Source: Hemileia vastatrix
Lineage: Eukaryota > Basidiomycota > Pucciniomycetes > Pucciniales > Zaghouaniaceae
Assembly (NCBI GenBank): GCA_030280995.1
Contig: JASXTE010000070.1
Span: forward strand, 98,902 to 162,901
Length of the DNA stretch: 64,000 bases
Reading direction: 5' to 3'
Shown here: piece after piece, positions 12,666 to 22,806 of the stretch
How the letters are laid out: each line of letters opens with the position of its first letter
Numbering within the stretch: the stretch's first letter is position 1
The notes under the pieces: generated by a model
Databases searched by the model: none
What the model saw: only the letters and a program-made list of their open reading frames with translations
Told to the model about the DNA's origin: nothing
Translations under genes and position numbers: made by a program

Positions 12666-14610
12666 CTAAGGACCTGTTAGACTTGCCATTAAATATTCCA
12701 TTTTGGCAATTAAATTTCGTCCTTCGATTCTATCCAGTGCTACCTCCTTGAATGACCCAGTGACATTTTGCCACTTTCTTTCTTTGACAAGTGTACTCGG
12801 GTAGAAAACTTGTTCTGAAAGAGAACTTGACACACTAACTTGAGCACCAGAAACTGGTCCATGTCTGATGGCGATGATTCTTTCTCCGTTGGGTGAAGCG
12901 AGAACCATGGATGAAGCTGTACCCATAAGTTCAACTAGTCCAAGACCACAGTTAACATTGAATGATAATAATTTCCATCCCATCATTTTGGATAGTGATT
13001 GTACAGCGTGGATTTGATGGTGCGAAACTTGTGACAGTAATAAATAACGAAGTTCTTCAGACTCATATGACATGTGAAAAACTTTACCGTCTCTGTTAAT
13101 GGCTTTAATTGAGTTAGCTTCGACGTGAATTACGACCGGTGTTCTTTGGAAGGACTCATAACCGTAAGATGTAATATTTACTTTGATGCTACATTTAGTT
13201 GGTGAATTCAAACAGTTCCAATGAACCACGATGCAAGGGTCAGTTATTTCTCTGGCCAATGAATCGATCACACCAAGAGTTCTATGTCTGAGAATGACAT
13301 GTTGGGCTTGTGGTATCAACTGTTCTAAACTCGTTTCCATATGAGTTGATTCAACTAACACCGATTTTTCAAAGGCCATTGGTCCAGCCAGGTAGTGTTT
13401 ACGACTGAGACCGAGAGTTGCAGTAGTTGGATGTGGCATTGGCTGATGGAGAGCTCGATAGTGGACTTCACGCAACAACTGGTGAAGTGAATGCTCGAGT
13501 ACTGGTTTATGATCTTTAGGTGAAATTCCAGTCTTTTGGTCAGTTGATTTACCATTAGGTACAGTTGAATGGCAAAGAGCGATGGTCAGTTGAACATTAG
13601 GAAGCAAATGAGCAATTATTTGGTTGCCCATTACAATTGTCGGTACTGGAAGTTGAACTTGAACAGCTTCTCGAGCCAATTGGCTGAAAAGTTCTTTACA
13701 GAATAGTACATTCTGTGCGCTCTCAAGCTTACTTTGCCAGTTTGTTTCAAAAGCTGATGAAGCAGACAAAGCCAGAGAAAAATCGTGACTGGTAAGTGTG
13801 TCGCCGGTTTTTTGGATTGAAACGTGAATATAAGCCACTCCTTCCAAATCAGGAGGAATATTGACTTTAAGAGCACAGGATTTAGAACCTGTCTGAGTAA
13901 CCATGGAAGCTTGTTCGTTCTTTGTAACTTCGAATGTTCCAGAGTGAGGAAATCTTGACCCGACACTCTTGAAACTTAAATCGCCTAAAATGGTATTTCC
14001 AACTTTCTTCATTCGCCATTTTTTCCTCATATTCATCAATTCGGAATGAAAATCTCCTGATCTGTTGATTGGATTGGATGAACACGATGCTTTGAGACGC
14101 TCAACGCCAGCATTTATCAAACTGGCAGCTGAGGCGAGAGCTTTTTTACGTGCAAAAAAGGCACAATGAGCCTTGTAATCCGACTGTTCGGCGGAAAAAG
14201 GATCGAGGACCATGTAAGTTTTTTCCTTAACGATATTCAATACATCCAACAAGACCAAAATTTCGGTGTAAGAATTTCTATATAGTGAAAGCGATTAGAA
14301 AGTATAAATTGGTCTTTTGAATAAAGAAAGAAATTGGCACTTACTTGACTTTGTTACGAATTGATTCCCATGGCCAGGAAGTAGTTTGGGATACAATGTT
14401 GTTTTTTAATTCACTTTCATTTGTTGATGTAATATCAACATCGATCTTTGAAAAATCAATTCGCTGTGCCAATTTTGTCATATTTTCAGACATTGACAGC
14501 GGCTGAATGTATTTTTCGGTTCCATCAAATGATATTTCTTGCACTTGATACTCATCGGTTGCCTCGATGGACACCGTAACAGAAAGATTGTTGTTACTTG
14601 ATGTTGACAT
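12666..14610 (-). CDS. MED17: Mediator complex subunit 17, two exons
   Basis: Exon 1 is 14610-14345 and exon 2 is 14277-12666, separated by a 67-nt intron (GTAAGT donor, TATAG acceptor) that joins in phase 2. The product is about 625 residues, close to human MED17 (651). MED17 is a head-module scaffold subunit of Mediator that links activators to RNA polymerase II. Exon 1 carries the conserved EKYIQPLSMSENM, LAQRIDF and SWPWESIRNK segments. The join gives LVLLDVLNIVKEKTYMVLDP, followed by KKALASAA, FHSELMNMRKKWRMKK and ILGDLSFKSVGSRFP, a classic MED17 string. The C-terminal half is less conserved but open to the stop. The ATG at 14610 opens the frame and lies upstream of all conserved blocks. 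Confidence 0.95.
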
Positions 14611-14831
14611 GATTAAGAGAGAATAAATTGGTCAAAAAATCCTTCCCTCAACCAGCTGACTCGTTGAGCTAGTGGCGGCGCTTCTACGGAAGAGTCATCT
14701 GTTGAGTTGGTTGATTAACTCATTCGCTGCCACCAGTTGTTGGACCATTTTTCTTTCCTCTGTGTCCTCTTAATTAGGACTGGTGCTTGGACTATCGGGC
14801 TTAGTCCTTCTGGGCCGCAAGCCTTAATTAG
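14611..14831. other. MED17 upstream region
   Basis: A short interval between the MED17 start codon and the pseudogene. It contains several adjoining short repeats such as gttggttgatta and ttaattag. It should hold the MED17 promoter, but no TATA box or other element is convincing. Confidence 0.3.
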
Positions 14832-15480
14832 TTAATCCAATGATCTCAGTTGTTCCATCAAAATTTTTCCGTCTTTAAAGCCCACCTTTGATATTTTCAC
14901 CGACTTCAATGAAACAGTCAACATTCTTAAATTGGATTCAAAACAAGTAATAGAATTGGATGATTAATTAAAATCATCATTTCCAGTAAAATTCTGTTCA
15001 AACACTGACGCATACACCTTCATCATTGGTTCTGAAACATGCGGTGATTCTACTTGGTTATTTCGATGTACTCGCCGAAGATCATTGTGTGCTCTCAGTT
15101 TCGTAGGTCCATGTTTTCTCATCCAGCATTTCAGGACAGGCAAATCCTTTGGTGGTGACGAAGTGAGAAAAGACTGTTCCTTCGGGTAACTGTGACAGGT
15201 CGATGGACCGGCCAAAGTCTGTGATTTTCACACAGGAAGTTTTCTCTAAAACACGTAAAATGTCAACACGAATGGAAATTTTCCAATCAAAACTTCATCT
15301 GGTTTGAGGTCTGCATGGACTGTTTGATATTTGTGAATTTGTTTGATGATCAATAGTAATTCTAGAGAGAAGTATGCAACCATGGACTTTGAGAAGATTT
15401 TTCTTGATTTTTTATAGTGGTTACGATCATTGTCAAGGTACCATTTGGACAGTATTTATCGAAAAGGATCTTTTCAAATA
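14832..15480 (-). pseudogene. Decayed BUB1/BUBR1-family mitotic checkpoint kinase fragment
   Basis: Reading the minus strand from about 15480 downwards gives pieces of a BUB1-type kinase domain in shifting frames. They are a CPNGTLTMIV segment (compare the HGTLLDLVN region), a LIIKQIHKYQTVHADLKPDE catalytic loop near 15345-15293, then after a one-base frameshift near 15283 KITDFGRSIDLSQLPEGTVF (near 15225-15166) and TTKGFACPEMLDEKTW. The DFGxSID string and the Gly-Phe-x-Cys-x-Glu-Met block are signatures of BUB1/BUBR1 kinases. The frame then stops at TGA (15082-15084); a MIFGEYIEI piece in another frame resembles a downstream BUB1 segment, implying an internal deletion. No GT-AG introns explain the shifts, and the catalytic-loop Asn is Glu. 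The N-terminal kinetochore region is absent. The outer limits are approximate; the piece below 14960 is weak. Confidence 0.65.
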
Positions 15481-15772
15481 TTCGAATGCAAGTGAAACAG
15501 CCATTGTGGAACCTTCTACGTCTGAAGCCGGTCGGTGGCTCAAACGTTTTTTAATTTCATTTGTGATGTATAATTTGATTTTAGTCAATAAAGAAATATT
15601 TTTAATCTCAATTCATTTGTCAAATGAGTCAAACCAACTCAATCCACTGACCGGGCGATTGTGCTGCACTCTGCTCACAGTGAAATACACTGACAACGTG
15701 TTTTGTGTGTTGTGGGTTTTTGGGTAATGGTGATGATTATTTTACACTCCTCACCATATATTATAATCTATA

Positions 15773-16564
15773 ATGAGAATTTCTGAATTCTTTTACCAAA
15801 ATTTGGATTGTTTTAGATTTAAATGGGAAGAAGTTGCCTGTGCCCATTGGTTTAAGTATCCTAATCCATACAGGTGAGTTTCACGTGCATCTTATTAGGT
15901 CAAGGTGATATTGATCTCTCAGAACTGGTTGATTTCATTTTATTTGTTAATATTTTAATGCTTTATCATTTCATATTCATTCTACAGCGAACACGTATTA
16001 ACAGAAGATGTTATTGAAAGGAAAGTATGTTCAAATGGCAAATTGTTCACCAAGAGGCTTATATCAAAGACCAATTCATGTCCTAAATGGGCTGAAAAGT
16101 TCATCTCTATAAGTTCAATTTTTATCATCGAAGAATCAATCGTTGATCCAATCAACAAGCAATTCATAACATACACTCGAAATATAACTGGTAAAAATTA
16201 TATGAATATAGAAGAAAAAGTTGTTTATGAACCAAGCAATGAAGATGACAATGTGACAAATGCTCAAAGAGATGCATGGATTCAATCATCCTTTGGTTAT
16301 GGAATCACAAGAGCAGTAGTGGCTTTTGGAGCTGAAAGATTTAAGAAAAATGTATCGAAAGCAACTAAGGGCTTTCAATTGGTTCTCGATGCAATGTTTG
16401 GTAAAAAATTAGCCGATGGACCTTCCGTTGTTTCGACCAATATTAATTTCCATCCTTGGCTTAAGCAGCAGCTGATGCGGACCAAACAATTTACAGAACG
16501 AGTTGCCGCATCAAAAGCTAAAGTACCCCCTGTATTGGCTCATGCTTCATGCAGATCAATTTGA
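15773..16564 (+). CDS. PRELI/MSF1-domain protein (PRELID1-like), two exons
   Basis: Exons 15773-15873 and 15988-16564 join in phase 2 to give 225 residues. PRELI-family proteins act in the mitochondrial intermembrane space with TRIAP1, shuttling phosphatidic acid for cardiolipin synthesis. The N-terminus MRISEFFYQN runs straight into FKWEEVACAHWFKYPNPYS and HVLTEDVIERKV, then TKRLISKTNSCPKWAEKF, IIEESIVDPINKQFITYTRN, EKVVYEP, REAW-equivalent QRDAWIQSS, and VVAFGAERFKKNVSKATKGF. This matches PRELID1/preli-like along its whole length. The start at 15773 was chosen because it gives a continuous frame into the conserved FxWExVA motif, although the string looks acceptor-like at 15816. The tail after KGFQ is shorter and less helical than in human PRELID1. 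Confidence 0.9.
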
Positions 16565-16619
16565 TACTATTCAATTAGTCATACCCAACTCTAATAATCT
16601 TATGGTAGTTATCATTCAC

Positions 16620-16625
16620 AATAAA
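16620..16625 (+). terminator. Polyadenylation signal of the PRELI-like gene
   Basis: AATAAA 56 bases beyond the stop codon. The gene converges on the XK-related gene. Confidence 0.55.
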
Positions 16626-16942
16626 CGATGTTGTCATTAGTGTAATAATTGTCTTTTCACTTGGAAAAACCGTAATTTAATTCATTATTAGTTGAGATCT
16701 ATTTACATAAGGCATTAAATGTGCAAGTGTTATCTGTGCAGTATATAAACTGATCAGTCCTGACAGTCTTGAATTGATAGACAGTTGTCAGTGGATGATC
16801 TTGAGAGGAATCTTATATGTCAAAGTTCAGAATTTCTTCAGAATTTCGCTCGAAGGTCAATCTGACAGCGAATGAACTTTTGTTCATAGGACTTAAATTG
16901 ATAAATTAACCAGGTTGAAAATTCGATTTAATATTAAAAATA

Positions 16943-18372
16943 TTAAATGGTGCCATTGTTAGAAGAGGTAGTTATATTTCTTGAAGGATGATCAACTTGT
17001 GATGGAGCGATTTGAGATGACTGTTTCTTCTTCAAAGAAAGAGACGGATGAAATAGTGAGTAATAGAGAATCTAAAATTGAGAAAAAAGAAAAGAAAGAA
17101 AAGAATTAAATAATTGACAAGAACTTTTAGACCGACCAAACTGACCATAAAGGCAAGTCCAAGAGAAAATGCTGCATAGTGTCCAATAATGGCAGGTATT
17201 TCGAACCAAACACTTTCACCAGAAGACATGTGGAAGAGCAATAGTAAAATTGAATTTTCGATAAAAATTGTTATATAATAAATGGAATATCGATAACGAG
17301 TTGGCGAATCGACTGGATTGAAGTAGCAAAATATGAACATCACGGCTAAAAGTGCATTGTATCCGAATTCTTCCAATTTGCTCTTACAGAAACACGTGTC
17401 CATCGTCAAAATCCAGATAAATGACAGTAGCCAATGAACCAGACAAACTATGACAATGTAATGCTGATACTTTGATGCAAAGAGTGATAATGCAAGAACT
17501 CGAGAACCAATCATAAAGAATCTCCAGAAGAATTGAACTGTCATTCCTTTCCAATTCATGTTGTTTTTGGTTGGAATGGACATTCTTAACATTTGATGAT
17601 AAGAAACGAGAGACCCTGAAAGAGAAATTAAAGAAGCTGTGATCGATAATGCCTGAACTGCCGGACTGGATGTAAATGATCTGAAAAGTGTTCCATTGTT
17701 ACTCGATGCATTGGGTGAGTTACGAGTGACGATGTACAATTGTAACACTAACTGAGGTGCAGATTCCATGAAACATTCAAACAGTCTCAACATTGATGCA
17801 TCGGTATCTTCATATATCATGTGACGAAACCATTTTTTTCGTTCATTCTTATTCTTTTCTTGAGATAACTTGAATTTAAGGCCATAAATGAGAGATTCAA
17901 TGTACCTAATGACCGGTCCTAATTGTAAAATAAGGAAAATTCCACGAATAAACCATGTGACGGGAGACACTTTGGGTGCACCGACATCACGTGAATCAAC
18001 AATGTACCAACGAAGGCTGATTATTGTGACAACAAATGTTGGGATTGTGATGAATGCAACTGTCATCCTAAAATAGTATTTATCACCATTTTGCCAATAA
18101 AAATGAGCAACAAGTACATCCGTGATCACATCAAAGAAGAAAGTTATTATTGAGAAAACAATAAAAGCAAAATCAATCCAAGAATAATCCATTGGATAGG
18201 GAAGACTGTCAGTGCAATCAATTGTGCCATAATGTCCATTGGAAGAATTATTAAGTTCAGACAGATCAAAATCACCGGCCGATTGATTATGTGCATCGTT
18301 CTCACTTGTAGGTCCGATTTGTTCTTGAGAATAATGGCGGCTGGGCCGGCACATGCTAAACCGAATTGGCAT
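16943..18372 (-). CDS. XK-related (XKR) multi-pass membrane protein
   Basis: Exon 1 is 18372-17119; a probable exon 2 is 17071-16943, giving about 460 residues. XKR proteins are plasma-membrane proteins, several of which scramble phospholipids during apoptosis. Visible landmarks are an FDVITDVLVAHFYWQNGD first membrane block, LQLGPVIRYIESL, the family motif ECFMESAPQLVLQLYI, RMSIP, MTVQFFWRFFMIGSRVLAL, and GYNALLAVMFIFCYFN. The splice extends the last helix into ILYYSFHPS, which resembles the YY..FHP end of other XKRs, then a Lys-rich and Ser-rich tail. Without the 47-nt intron the protein ends at 17032 with a different hydrophobic tail. The intron donor (GTCAAT, or GTTCTT six bases earlier) is weak, so the C-terminus is uncertain. 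No clear caspase site is visible in the tail. Confidence 0.88.
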
Positions 18373-18727
18373 GCTTGATGCAAATTACAGCACGCGTTCA
18401 AAATCAAACAATGACAGTGATTATAAGGATGGTGATGATGATGATGATGATGTTGATGATGGTGATAAAATCAATTGAAGCTAGTGTGCACCAAAGGATG
18501 CCCACTCAACTGAATACAATGAGGGGCCATGAGACCGAGGCGACATCCTACAGCCGAAAATGATGGAGCCAAGTGATGAAAGGACCGACTGATGAAACAG
18601 CTAACTCATATTTTATCTGGTTATATAAGTATCAGTAAACTAAACAATCAGGGAATTTAATTTTATTAATCACGCATTCATTCTTTATCGTATTTGAAAT
18701 ATAGAAAGAGTGAAAAATGAAGACAAA
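18373..18727. other. Interval between XKR and PCID2 with a gatgatgat run
   Basis: Both neighbours are on the minus strand, so this should hold the PCID2 3' UTR and the XKR promoter. A trinucleotide ATG run lies at about 18430-18465. No gene was seen. Confidence 0.5.
18662..18667 (-). terminator. Polyadenylation signal of PCID2
   Basis: TTTATT on + is AATAAA on the minus strand, about 60 bases after the PCID2 stop. Confidence 0.5.
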
Positions 18728-19987
18728 TCACAATGCTGCAATAGTGGCTAGTGATGGAAATGGATTAGCTTTGGAAATAACCAACTTTTGGTGTTGCATC
18801 GAAATGTATCCTTTGATTTTGTTTTCAAAGATCAAATTAGCAAGGATACAATGAATTTCTTCAATGTCCACTTCTTCTCCACCAGTATGATCGACGGCAA
18901 TTTTAAAGGCTTTGATTGGGATTTGATGTGAATTCATAATGAGGCAAACTTTTTTGAATATGTTGCGATATAAGATTTTTCGTAACTTTTCAAGCAACAG
19001 GTAGATTCCGTAAGTCCAATAAAAGTCTTTTTCTTGTTCCAGTGCATTATCAAAAGCTTTAATGTTACCCTCACGAATGCTCTTGACCAAGGGCATGAAT
19101 GAAGTTAAATTGAATTTTATCAAAGCTGATTCTTTGGGCATCTGTCCAAGAAGCATCTTGCTGGGAACTAAATAAATAAGTATAAGACGCTTGTTTTTGG
19201 GCGAAGATGGATCACAATTGGCAAATGAATAAGAAAGAAGTTTATCAGCTTGGCGAAAATCAGAATCAAATAAGGCTTTACGTCCAATGAAATAATTGTA
19301 TGTGACCTGTTCACTTCGACCACTTGCATTTAACAGTTCGTTATTCTGAGCTAACGCACGAATGAGTGGTTTGCAAAGATTGAGTTTGTTCATTTTGAAG
19401 TAAATCTTGAAAAGTTGATTGGTAAGAATAACCATACCATGTTTTTTTGTACTGGTGAAAGAAGATCTGATATCTGTGGTACAGGCTCTGTATAAGTCAA
19501 CCATTGCTTCAGATGCTTTGGTTAAATTTTCATTGGGATCCTTGTGTGAAGACGTTGAAGAACGTCGGCTTGAATTTTCTTTGTCTGCAGCGATTGATAA
19601 CAATCTCAAATCCCGACTAATCACATAAAGAACTGGCAAAGGCCAATTGTCATCCTGAAGAGCTTTGAAATATCGAGTAAAGACAACAGCCGCATTAATT
19701 TGTTCTTTAAATGCTTCAGTATATTTTTCTTCCCTAAGGTATGTCAGCATCTTCAAATGATGAAAAACAATTTCGGCCCAATCATTGCGACCGACGACCG
19801 AAGTGATCTGTTCTTCTTTTAGTTCACACGGTTGTCGTAAAGTCTGAGCATGAGGACCTTTGAAGGTAAGAACTTTGGCTAGATTGTTGCCATCACGACC
19901 ATAAATGAATGATCGAATTTCTCCAATTAACTGTTGAGGATTTGACAAAAATGTACTCGACGGCTGGCCGAATGAAAAAGACATCAT
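18728..19987 (-). CDS. PCID2: PCI domain-containing protein 2, single exon
   Basis: A 419-residue open frame matches PCID2/Thp1, the PCI subunit of the TREX-2 complex that couples transcription to mRNA export at nuclear pores. Matching segments include LKMLTYLREEKYTEAFKEQ, a Trp-Pro-Leu-Pro-Val-Leu-Tyr stretch (NWPLPVLYVISRDLRLL, about residues 130-146), RACTTDIRSS, GMVILTNQLFKIYFKMNKLNLCKPLIRA in pieces, TYNYFIGRKALFDSDFRQA, KNKRLILIYLVPSKMLLGQMP and a C-terminal winged-helix part with EVDIEEIHCILANLIFENKIKGYIS. Length is near human PCID2 (399). The first ATG is doubled (MMSF). Its 5' end faces a divergent gene about 200-400 bp away. Confidence 0.95.
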   Translation of the reverse strand: MMSFSFGQPSSTFLSNPQQLIGEIRSFIYGRDGNNLAKVLTFKGPHAQTLRQPCELKEEQITSVVGRNDWAEIVFHHLKMLTYLREEKYTEAFKEQINAAVVFTRYFKALQDDNWPLPVLYVISRDLRLLSIAADKENSSRRSSTSSHKDPNENLTKASEAMVDLYRACTTDIRSSFTSTKKHGMVILTNQLFKIYFKMNKLNLCKPLIRALAQNNELLNASGRSEQVTYNYFIGRKALFDSDFRQADKLLSYSFANCDPSSPKNKRLILIYLVPSKMLLGQMPKESALIKFNLTSFMPLVKSIREGNIKAFDNALEQEKDFYWTYGIYLLLEKLRKILYRNIFKKVCLIMNSHQIPIKAFKIAVDHTGGEEVDIEEIHCILANLIFENKIKGYISMQHQKLVISKANPFPSLATIAAL

Positions 19988-20323
19988 GACAAACGATTTT
20001 TACACTTGAGATTAAACAGCTGACTATCCTGGCTCCTCCTGTGGTAGAATGTTAAACTATTAGAAATTTTGGTCTGGCGGTAAGTTGAGAGCAAGTTAAC
20101 AGTAAGTGAACACATTAAGTAAGCCAAAGTTATCTACAACTTGATGTCGATGGCACTTAAACTCGATGGAGTATTGATCTGAATTTAATTGATTTTTCAC
20201 CTCATGAGAAGAAGAAGATAATGAAGAGTCATGGAAAAAGCAAATGGGTCGATCACTTGACTCTGTACCTCATGCCAACGTCCACTCGTTTGATTACAAA
20301 ACAGATTGTAGAATTACTTTCAG
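19988..20323. promoter_or_regulatory. Shared upstream region of PCID2 and the small secreted gene
   Basis: The two start codons are 400 bp apart and point away from each other. A GTAAGT donor at 20324 and an acceptor ending at 20376 mark a likely untranslated first exon of the right-hand gene, leaving roughly 200 bp as a common promoter. No TATA box is obvious. Confidence 0.4.
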
Positions 20324-20387
20324 GTAAGTTTCATCTCTTATTTACCACTTGCATTTTCATTTGAGTGAAATAACAGTTTAACAAACG

Positions 20388-20812
20388 ATGAAGAAAATCA
20401 TAGCTGTCGTTGTCCTTTCAGTATTATTAAGTGTAAGTGTATTGACTTGATATTTTTGATCAATTGACTATTTAAATTGCGAATGAATTTGACTTAAATA
20501 CAGGTTTACATGTGGAAAGTTGAAACGATTGATCCAGTTCCATCAAATATAAAATCCTGGTTGAATTCAGTTTCAGTAGTCACCGATATAGATGGTCTAG
20601 AGTTCGAACCTGATTGCAGTCGATGTGAAAGAGTTCGTCTGGTCTCTTGTAAAAGAAGTGAGTATACACTCTTTCAACAGATTTCATACAATCCACTAAC
20701 AACTGTCATTAAACTCACAGCCAAATGTTACTACCGATGTACACGAACTTGTCGTGGTTTCAATGGCACTGCTTATCATGAAACTGTGAAATTCACATTA
20801 CCAGGAAATTGA
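20388..20812 (+). CDS. Small secreted cysteine-rich protein, unrecognised family
   Basis: Exons 20388-20432 and 20504-20812 join in phase 0 and encode 117 residues. An upstream non-coding exon probably ends at 20323 (GTAAGT donor; acceptor at 20376, 11 bases before the ATG). The first 15 residues, MKKIIAVVVLSVLLS, are a typical signal peptide core, continued by VYMW. The mature part has six cysteines in two clusters: DCSRC, VSCKR, and AKCYYRCTRTC, compatible with three disulfides. A single N-glycosylation site (FNGT) lies near the C-terminus. I do not recognise the family; a cystine-stabilised extracellular protein is inference. An AATAAA follows at 20886-20891. Splice signals, reading phase and signal peptide all support a real gene. 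Confidence 0.75.
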
Positions 20813-20885
20813 TTATTTTACTCACTTGAGCTTGTTCATCGTTCTCAGTGACATTGAAGAAAGTTTAAATTTGTCTTTAAAGTAA

Positions 20886-20891
20886 AATAAA
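20886..20891 (+). terminator. Polyadenylation signal of the small secreted gene
   Basis: AATAAA 74 bases after the stop codon at 20812. Confidence 0.5.
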
Positions 20892-21159
20892 ACACTTGCT
20901 TACAAACAGTTTTTGTCGAATTGTAATTCAAACAATGCACTTGTCATTATGATGAATCTTATGCATTGAGAATTTGAATACAAGTATAAAAGATAAAGGA
21001 TGAAGAAAGTGTCAGTGGATGGCTGCACCATCTACACATGTGGTGTGGAGTCGACTCGGCCATTGGTAGAGAGTCGATGTTCAATGTGCTACTTGGTCGG
21101 AGTACATTTATTTATCGAATGTTAAGTATCTTCATCGATAATTTTACTAATCGAGTCTC

Positions 21160-22528
21160 ATGAATGACCTTAAAGAACCGACTTTTCCGCGAAACAGTGT
21201 CATGTCCCGAACACAGCCCGATTTTGTTCTCTTGTCTGGCACTTCACATCCTGATCTTGTAAGTACTGACAGAATATAAGTGAGTCACGTGTTACCGTCT
21301 TCTTTTGCCTGTCCAATTGATTCTTGTATTATCATATTATCACGGTTATTCATTTCATCAACTAATTCAACTTTAGGCTCAAAAGATTGCCAGTAGACTT
21401 GACGTACGAATAGGAAACTGTTCAATTTATAATTCGTCCAACCGAGAAACACTTGTTGACATTGGAGAATCAGTTCGTGGTCGTGATGTTTACATTGTTC
21501 AAACTGGAACAAAAGATGTTAATAACAATATAATGGAACTGTTAATTATGGCCTACACGTGTAAAACATCATCCGCAAAGAACATCGTAGGAGTAATTCC
21601 ATATTTGCCTTATTCGAAGCAATCTAAGATGAGAAAACGTGGTTGCATTGTGTCCAAACTTTTAGCCAAGATGTTGGTCAAGTCAGGATTGACGAAAGTA
21701 ATAACTGGTATGTACTTTTTTACACTACAATCAAAGTTACCATAGTAATGGACTGGATGTTGTAACAAAGACAAACATCATTTTAACCCTCCCTTGCGTT
21801 TTAATTTGATTTAAGTTGATTTGCACCAGAAAGAAGTACAAGGATTTTTCGATGTTCCGGTCGACAATCTGAGAGCTTCGCCCTTTCTTCTTCAGTACAT
21901 TCAAGATTGCATTCCAAACTATAAAAACGGTGTAATCGTCGCCCGTGGTCCGGGTTCAGCTAACAAAGTATCCTCATATGCCGAAAGACTGCGACTTGGA
22001 ATTGCCGTTCTTCATGGTGAACAAAAAAGTCCCGATGATCAGGAAGATGGTCGATGTTCACCACCTCCTCAACACGGAGTCACCTCAGGTGTGACATCAG
22101 GTTCAGCCAGTCTGTCATCTCGGACTGTGGATCTCCGTTTCGGAATGCCTGTTCTTACAGCCAAGGAAAAACCACCAATATCAGTGGTAGGTGAAGTCAA
22201 GGGTAAAATTGCCATCATTATTGACGACATGGTTGACGATGTGGCTTCCTTTGTTGCTGCTGCTGAAACTCTTAAAGACTGTGGTTCAGAAAAAATCTAT
22301 GTTCTAGCCACTCACGGTTTGTTGTCTAAAGATGCCCCCAAGTTAATAGAATCATCACCTATTGATGAAGTTGTGGTAACAAACACTGTTCCACATGAAA
22401 TTCAAAAAATGGTCTGTCATAAAATCAAAACTATTGATGTATCAAGTTTACTTGCTGAAGCCATTCGACGGATTCATTATAATGAATCAATGTCTCATTT
22501 GTTTAGAAATGTTGGCCTTGAAGATTAA
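21160..22528 (+). CDS. Phosphoribosyl pyrophosphate synthetase-associated protein, three exons
   Basis: Exons 21160-21258, 21377-21707 and 21816-22528 join cleanly and encode 380 residues, near human PRPSAP1/2. These are non-catalytic partners of PRPP synthetase. The frame shows LAQKIA-type start [90 protein letters not shown], and the PRPP-binding-like [20 protein letters not shown] followed by [12 protein letters not shown] Ser/Pro-rich insert (about residues 215-255, containing [11 protein letters not shown]) sits before LRFGMPVL, as in PRPSAPs and unlike true PRPS enzymes, supporting the associated-protein call. The first exon, [15 protein letters not shown], is unconserved; its ATG is the only good start in frame with the donor. 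Confidence 0.93.
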
Positions 22529-22619
22529 CTTGATCAACTGAGATCAACTTAACGATGTAGGCCACAATACTGATGACACTCATTGCTTGAGCTTGGATAA
22601 ATTATCAACTTATTGAGCA

Positions 22620-22625
22620 AATAAA
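22620..22625 (+). terminator. Polyadenylation signal of the PRPP synthetase-associated gene
   Basis: AATAAA 92 bases after the stop, in the interval before the convergent PAQR gene. Confidence 0.5.
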
Positions 22626-22806
22626 AATATTCAATTCAGGCCATTTATAGATAACAACTGATAACAAAGGAGTCCATTTGCTTGAAACAGAATTTACACA
22701 GACTAAATAGCAATGATGAAATTACACCTTGTGGAAACTTTTAAATCATCAATCAAAATTAAAAATTAATTTAATTAATTCTGATTGTTGGTTGTTGGTT
22801 GTTGCT

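Noticed and set aside
15374..15727. Open frame on + overlapping the BUB1 relic and ending just before the PRELI gene
   Set aside because: It is the opposite strand of the kinase remnant, and the PRELI start at 15773 already gives a continuous conserved N-terminus without it.
21000..21160. Short stem-loop sequence resembling a tRNA arm upstream of the PRPP synthetase-associated gene
   Set aside because: No acceptor stem, T-loop or anticodon arm could be fitted.
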